DNA from: an uncultured Lachnospiraceae bacterium
GTDB taxonomy: Bacteria > Bacillota > Clostridia > Lachnospirales > Lachnospiraceae
Assembly: GCA_934438085.1 (NCBI GenBank)
Contig: CAKSBC010000003.1
Span: 1 to 64,000, forward strand
DNA: 64,000 nt
Reading direction: 5' to 3'
Position numbers and translations under genes: made by a program. Shown in pieces: positions 60,219 to 64,000 of the stretch; positions within the stretch are counted from its first letter, which is position 1, and every line of letters starts with the position of its first letter. The notes under the pieces were generated by a model that saw only the letters and a list, made by a program, of their open reading frames with translations, was not told the DNA's origin and did no database searches.

Positions 60219-62441
60219 CTAACTGGATACACGTCTTGCGGTCACCTTGCCGCTGAACGCCTGGTCAAAGTTGATTGTGTGCCGATAGATATTTACCTTC
60301 ATTCCGTCATGGAACTCATTCTCCTGGTACACAATATCGTTTGCGTCAATCTCTGGGTTACCTCTGGTATCGTACTCATACTCAATACCTGCGTTATAAT
60401 AGTCACCAATCCATTCAGCCAGTTCCGCAGCAAGCGTCATATCACTGATAAGCGGGTTTGACCATTTCACGGTCTTACCTCTGCTGTTCAGAGACTTCGT
60501 GGCATATCGCTCCACGATTTTGTACCGATACCCCAGGATTTCCAGACGGAAGGTTCCTGTCTTAGAGAACTTGACGGTCACATAGTAGTTACCCCATGCC
60601 GTAATACTTACACCACTGGCACTTTCGTCCAATGTTGCCCGGAAGTTGTAGGACGGTTCACCCACATAAAAGGTTTCCACATCACCAGACTTCACGGTAA
60701 TATCCTCACTGACAAGACTCTCTTCGGCATTACCCGGCTGATAGCTGTAGCAAGGTACGATGACCTCTTTGACCAACTCCTGCTTGATAGCTTTCGGGGA
60801 GGAAGTCATGTCCTGCCGCTCCATAGTGAAGTCAGTCACATCACCGAAAGCGAAGTTGTTGAGTACAATACGGTTGTACGGCTCTGCCGTTCCCGTGAAC
60901 TCAATCTTCATGGTGTCGAAATCATCAAAGTCCCGGAGGATAACAAGAGTCTTTGTAATCTCTTCCTCCACCTCATATTCAGTGACCAGTTCGTTATTGT
61001 TGTAGGTACGAATGACCATTCCCGAAGGAAGCGCATTGCCGAACACGAACTTCACACCGTAGTACATACAGGCGGCTTCCTGCACGATAGTCACCACAGG
61101 GTTTGTAGTAAACTTGCCGTCAGCGTCAGACTGCTGTTCCGAAATGAAACCTGTGTTCAGCGTCCTCTTACTTGCCGCCCGTGGCAGGAAGAACATAGTC
61201 CCGTCTGCCGTGGTGTAATTACTTGCCAGTGTTGCATACTCATCTTTGGTGTCATCCGTCAGAATCTTCGCAACGTGGGAGTAATCGGTTTCACCATTGC
61301 TGCTTGCCGCAGCTTCCGGGACGAAAGACGATTTAATCTGAATCGTACCGACTCTGGATTGTGACAAAACACAGCGGCAGGCATTGGCTATAATCTGTAA
61401 TGCTTCCTTACAGGAAACACGGGGGATGGGGTTCTTCGTATACAGCTTTTTGAGTCGGGGGTCAACATAGTAGTCTTTCTCCCCGGCAGCTTCCAGAACC
61501 TCAATCGCCAGGTCATAGTAGCTTTTGCCGTTCGGGGCATACAGTCCTTTGTAATACTCCGTGTCCATGTTGCGGAACACGTCCTGGCAGCGGATTGTTG
61601 CCGTATAGTCATCAGACTCCCACTCAGAACAGAGCAGGTGATTTCCTCTGACCCATTCGATCTCATCAGAGTTTGGAAGCTGATACCCGTAGTAAATGTC
61701 CATCTCCTGTCCCGTTTCCAAGAAGTTGATAGCCGACTTCGGGTTGTCCACGTTGAAATACTTGTCATAGTTTTTCAGCGTCACTGAGAAATCAATCTGA
61801 GGAATGTCAGCACCAATCGGGCTGACATAACTCTCAAGCGAAGAACTCATAACGGAATCGTTGTAGTACACCAGTCCGTAACCAAAACGGAAGGAGTAGA
61901 TACGCAGCCTGCTTCGGAGATTCTTCATTTTATGAATTACCAGAGTCAGTGTGGTTACATTTTCAAGCACTTCCTCTGTAGTAAAAATAGCTTTGTCATT
62001 GCCCCGGAACTCAACCTTTTGCCCGGTATTCGTGACAAAATCGAAATCAGTAGGATAGTTCTCACCGAAGTTAATAGTGATACCTCTGAAATCAGTCGGA
62101 GCAGCATGAAGGTTTATGGTCACTTCATACAGTCCGTCTGATACCAGATTCTTTCCTACCAACCCTGTGTTGTAGAACATTGCCCCCGGCTTGTTCCGTG
62201 GGAGAAAATACATGGAACCGTCAACCCTGGTGAAGTTCTCTTCCAGAGTGGCGTACACCACATCGTCAGTTCCCTCATTGAACAGGTTGTCCGGGTTGGA
62301 GAAGTAGGCAAACTCTCCGCTGTCTACTCTGGCTTTCGCCTGCGCTTCCTGGTTGACAACTCCGAAAGAAATCATTATGTATGCTCTCTCACGGAGGGAG
62401 TCTTTCATGCTTGTCTTATACTCTTTGGATACCTTTTGCAT
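60219..62441 (-). CDS. Phage tail protein, baseplate hub-like
   Basis: 740 residues. The middle region (IDFSVTLKNYDKYFNVDNPKSAINFLETGQEMDIYYGY) resembles the tail-associated hub proteins that follow the distal tail protein in siphophages. Two related jelly-roll-like modules, each with a TRVDGSMYFLPR or TTADGTMFFLPR segment, lie near residues 85-190 and 415-530, suggesting internal duplication and glycan-binding folds. No peptidase motif was recognised. GGAGAG precedes the ATG, four bases after the preceding gene. Confidence 0.72.
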   Translation of the reverse strand: MQKVSKEYKTSMKDSLRERAYIMISFGVVNQEAQAKARVDSGEFAYFSNPDNLFNEGTDDVVYATLEENFTRVDGSMYFLPRNKPGAMFYNTGLVGKNLVSDGLYEVTINLHAAPTDFRGITINFGENYPTDFDFVTNTGQKVEFRGNDKAIFTTEEVLENVTTLTLVIHKMKNLRSRLRIYSFRFGYGLVYYNDSVMSSSLESYVSPIGADIPQIDFSVTLKNYDKYFNVDNPKSAINFLETGQEMDIYYGYQLPNSDEIEWVRGNHLLCSEWESDDYTATIRCQDVFRNMDTEYYKGLYAPNGKSYYDLAIEVLEAAGEKDYYVDPRLKKLYTKNPIPRVSCKEALQIIANACRCVLSQSRVGTIQIKSSFVPEAAASSNGETDYSHVAKILTDDTKDEYATLASNYTTADGTMFFLPRAASKRTLNTGFISEQQSDADGKFTTNPVVTIVQEAACMYYGVKFVFGNALPSGMVIRTYNNNELVTEYEVEEEITKTLVILRDFDDFDTMKIEFTGTAEPYNRIVLNNFAFGDVTDFTMERQDMTSSPKAIKQELVKEVIVPCYSYQPGNAEESLVSEDITVKSGDVETFYVGEPSYNFRATLDESASGVSITAWGNYYVTVKFSKTGTFRLEILGYRYKIVERYATKSLNSRGKTVKWSNPLISDMTLAAELAEWIGDYYNAGIEYEYDTRGNPEIDANDIVYQENEFHDGMKVNIYRHTINFDQAFSGKVTARRVSS

Positions 62442-62445
62442 AAAA

Positions 62446-62817
62446 TCACTCTCCTACGTCAATCAGATTCACCTTGCAATTCCTGTAGTGTGTCGGGTGA
62501 CCGTCCTCATCTACCCAGTAGGGTTCAGCCGTTCGGTTACCGCAGTACATTTTGATGGTCTTAGGTGCATTGCTTACAGGGTCAATAAAAGTTACATTTA
62601 CAAAGAAGTTATCAAGGATACTTAGTATCTTTGACCACTGTTCGGCAGTGAGCCATGACCATTCCAGATTGTCAATCTTGTACTGGTCACGTCCAATACG
62701 CTGACCCACCACCGTACCGTTTGCGTTACGCCCGGAGTCTACAAGAGTGGTCACCGTAGGGGTGACACCTCTCTTGCAGGGAGGTAACGCATAACCGTTG
62801 ATTGCCAGATAAGCCAT
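62446..62817 (-). CDS. Small distal-tail-type phage protein
   Basis: 123 residues. GTVVGQRIGRDQYKIDNLEWSWL and ILDNFFVNVTFIDP suggest a compact beta-rich tail protein. Position after the tape measure fits a distal tail or tail-completion role, although the protein is shorter than a classical Dit. AAGGAGG precedes the ATG. Assignment rests mainly on gene order. Confidence 0.6.
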   Translation of the reverse strand: MAYLAINGYALPPCKRGVTPTVTTLVDSGRNANGTVVGQRIGRDQYKIDNLEWSWLTAEQWSKILSILDNFFVNVTFIDPVSNAPKTIKMYCGNRTAEPYWVDEDGHPTHYRNCKVNLIDVGE

Positions 62818-62831
62818 TACACATTACCTCC

Positions 62832-64000
62832 TTATCCCGTAAAGCTATAGCCATTGGCTTTCTTCTGAGTGGTTACAGCGTCAGTCACCACACGGTTACC
62901 AACCTGCACCACAGTTTTCTCTTCCTTATCAGCCTGCCTACGCATATCGTCAGCCATCTGAACCATAGTCGGTTCAACGTACTCATGGTAGAAATCCTCC
63001 ATGGCTTCACGGAAGCCCGTTGCGGAAATCTCCGTGCTGCTCTGTACGTTAGAAGAAATAGACCGGGAGAATGCGGCAGAGTCATAATATTTCAGAGCAG
63101 AAGTATCAACTGCCAGTGCCATTGTCGGACTGAAATTCGTGAAAGAATCAGCCCAAGTGCCGACTACAGACTTCGTACTCTTACCCACCTGGGCAATCGC
63201 ATTGTTGAAACCTGCAACGGCGAAACCGCCAATCTCATAAAAGACCTTAGACGGGGAGTTTACATCCAACTTGTCCTTGAACCAGGAGATGATTGAACTA
63301 CCCCAGGAAGAGATTGTGCTTTTGCAAGTATGGTACAATTCACCGATACCGTTCTTAAAACCGCTCACTACGTCAGAAGCTACATTGTAGAAACCGTTAT
63401 AGGAGCAATGTGCTGTGAACCAACTCTTCACGCTGCTACCGAAGGTACTCATGTTACCCTGTGCCGCAGTGTAGTAGCCGCCGATTCTGTTCTTGAATCC
63501 ATCAACCACACTGGTTGCGAAACCAGAGAATGCAGAAGAGGAAGCAATGCCAGAGAACCAGTTCTTCACGTTCGTAGCCCAGGTAGTCATATTGCTCTTC
63601 GTATTCACATACGCAGAACCAATCTTATCCTTGAACCCGGTCACCACATTGTTTGCAAAGGTCTGGAAGTTGGCAGAGTTCACGCCACCGAAGCCGCTGT
63701 TCGTAAACCACTCTTTCACATTCGTAGCCCAGGTAACCATGTTGGACTTCGTAGTAGTGTAGGTAGAACCCACCTTTGTACGGAAGCCCTCAATGACATT
63801 CCCGGCAAACGTCTGGAAGTTCGTAGAGTTTACGCCACCGAAGGAACTACTGGTAAACCATTCCTTGACTTTACTTGCCCAGGTAGTCACGTTCGTTTTG
63901 GTATTGGTATAAGCAGTACCGACTTTGGTTCGGAAACCTTCAATCGTGTTGTTCGCAAAGGTACTGAATGTATCGCTGTTCACTCCACCAAAAGAGTTGT
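62832..64000 (-). CDS. Tail tape measure protein, C-terminal part
   Basis: The reading frame is open to the window edge, so the 5' part is missing. It contains four to five tandem repeats of about 50 residues (NFQTFA-NVIEGFRTKVG, then TKSNM-TWA-VKEWF). After them comes the conserved tape measure ending LDVNSPSKVFYEIGGFAVAGF near residue 245 of the visible part. The C-terminal 100 residues carry a charged helix (VQMADDMRRQADKEEK). The protein sets tail length and spans the tail tube. Repeat number would affect tail length. Confidence 0.85.
   Translation of the reverse strand, partial: NSFGGVNSDTFSTFANNTIEGFRTKVGTAYTNTKTNVTTWASKVKEWFTSSSFGGVNSTNFQTFAGNVIEGFRTKVGSTYTTTKSNMVTWATNVKEWFTNSGFGGVNSANFQTFANNVVTGFKDKIGSAYVNTKSNMTTWATNVKNWFSGIASSSAFSGFATSVVDGFKNRIGGYYTAAQGNMSTFGSSVKSWFTAHCSYNGFYNVASDVVSGFKNGIGELYHTCKSTISSWGSSIISWFKDKLDVNSPSKVFYEIGGFAVAGFNNAIAQVGKSTKSVVGTWADSFTNFSPTMALAVDTSALKYYDSAAFSRSISSNVQSSTEISATGFREAMEDFYHEYVEPTMVQMADDMRRQADKEEKTVVQVGNRVVTDAVTTQKKANGYSFTG

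Larger units (their letters stand above)
53973..64000 (-). mobile_element. Prophage, tail, DGR and lysis modules (partial)
   Basis: A contiguous minus-strand late operon in siphophage order: tape measure, distal tail and baseplate proteins, fibre-type proteins, DGR cassette, XkdX, holin, endolysin. The coding is visibly richer in G+C than the flanking chromosome, every gene has a strong GGAGG-type site, and spacers are minimal. The element continues beyond the right edge, where head genes, the integrase and the other attachment site should be. No frameshifts are seen in the part present. Confidence 0.92.

Noticed and set aside
62832..64000. CRISPR-like array from regular repeats near the right edge
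   Set aside because: The roughly 150-bp period is coding, in frame and divergent between units; it is a tape measure protein repeat.

Overview
The window looks like chromosome of a gut-dwelling, Gram-positive anaerobe of the Clostridia, most likely Lachnospiraceae. This is inferred from A+T-rich coding, strong GGAGG-type ribosome sites, lipoprotein ABC receptors, a bile salt hydrolase, sigma-54, a Wzx/Wzy surface-polysaccharide locus and a siphophage-like prophage. Nearly all genes lie on the minus strand; there is a plus-strand island around 23.4-29.9 kb.

Layout. 0.5-10.5 kb is accessory: a YobI-like P-loop NTPase, an NhaC antiporter, an amidase, an AGCS Na+/amino-acid symporter with a structured leader, and an orphan HipA-like kinase. 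It is bounded by duplicated terminator and gene-end sequences that look like recombination scars. 10.8-23.3 kb is a surface-polysaccharide operon: lipoprotein, O-antigen ligase/polymerase-like protein, initiating sugar-phosphate transferase, two GT4, two GT2, one GT32, a Wzy-like polymerase and a Wzx flippase. 23.4-30 kb holds rpoN, a marR-MATE pair with operators inside a consensus promoter, a DinJ/YafQ-type toxin-antitoxin pair, bile salt hydrolase and thiM-thiE. 30-33 kb has a phosphatase, an anion permease and a K+ channel.

33-51 kb is built around two Opp-type peptide/opine/metal ABC importers. The first (with an AstE/AspA-like hydrolase) flanks a FrlB-like deglycase, a GntR/UTRA regulator and a FrlD-like sugar kinase. 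One 11-base motif recurs at three promoters here, which suggests an Amadori-compound (fructosyl-amino acid or peptide) regulon. The second importer is headed by a SAM methyltransferase, and a diaminopentanoate-dehydrogenase-like gene lies between the two systems.

51.9-54 kb is the 3' part of an SF1 helicase-nuclease gene whose 5' part, including Walker A, is missing. It abuts the lysis end of a prophage that runs to the window edge: tape measure, tail proteins, a diversity-generating retroelement (DGR), XkdX, holin and a two-enzyme endolysin.

The DGR is the main discovery. A tail-associated protein ends in a 90-bp variable repeat (58325-58414). It matches a 90-bp template repeat (57646-57735) lying in the 3' end of an Avd-like gene, next to a reverse transcriptase with YMDD and the DGR-type G-x4-Q motif. 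Of 19 differences, 18 fall on template adenines, and a 9-bp hairpin follows the variable repeat as in known DGRs. This prophage therefore appears able to diversify a probable receptor-binding protein.
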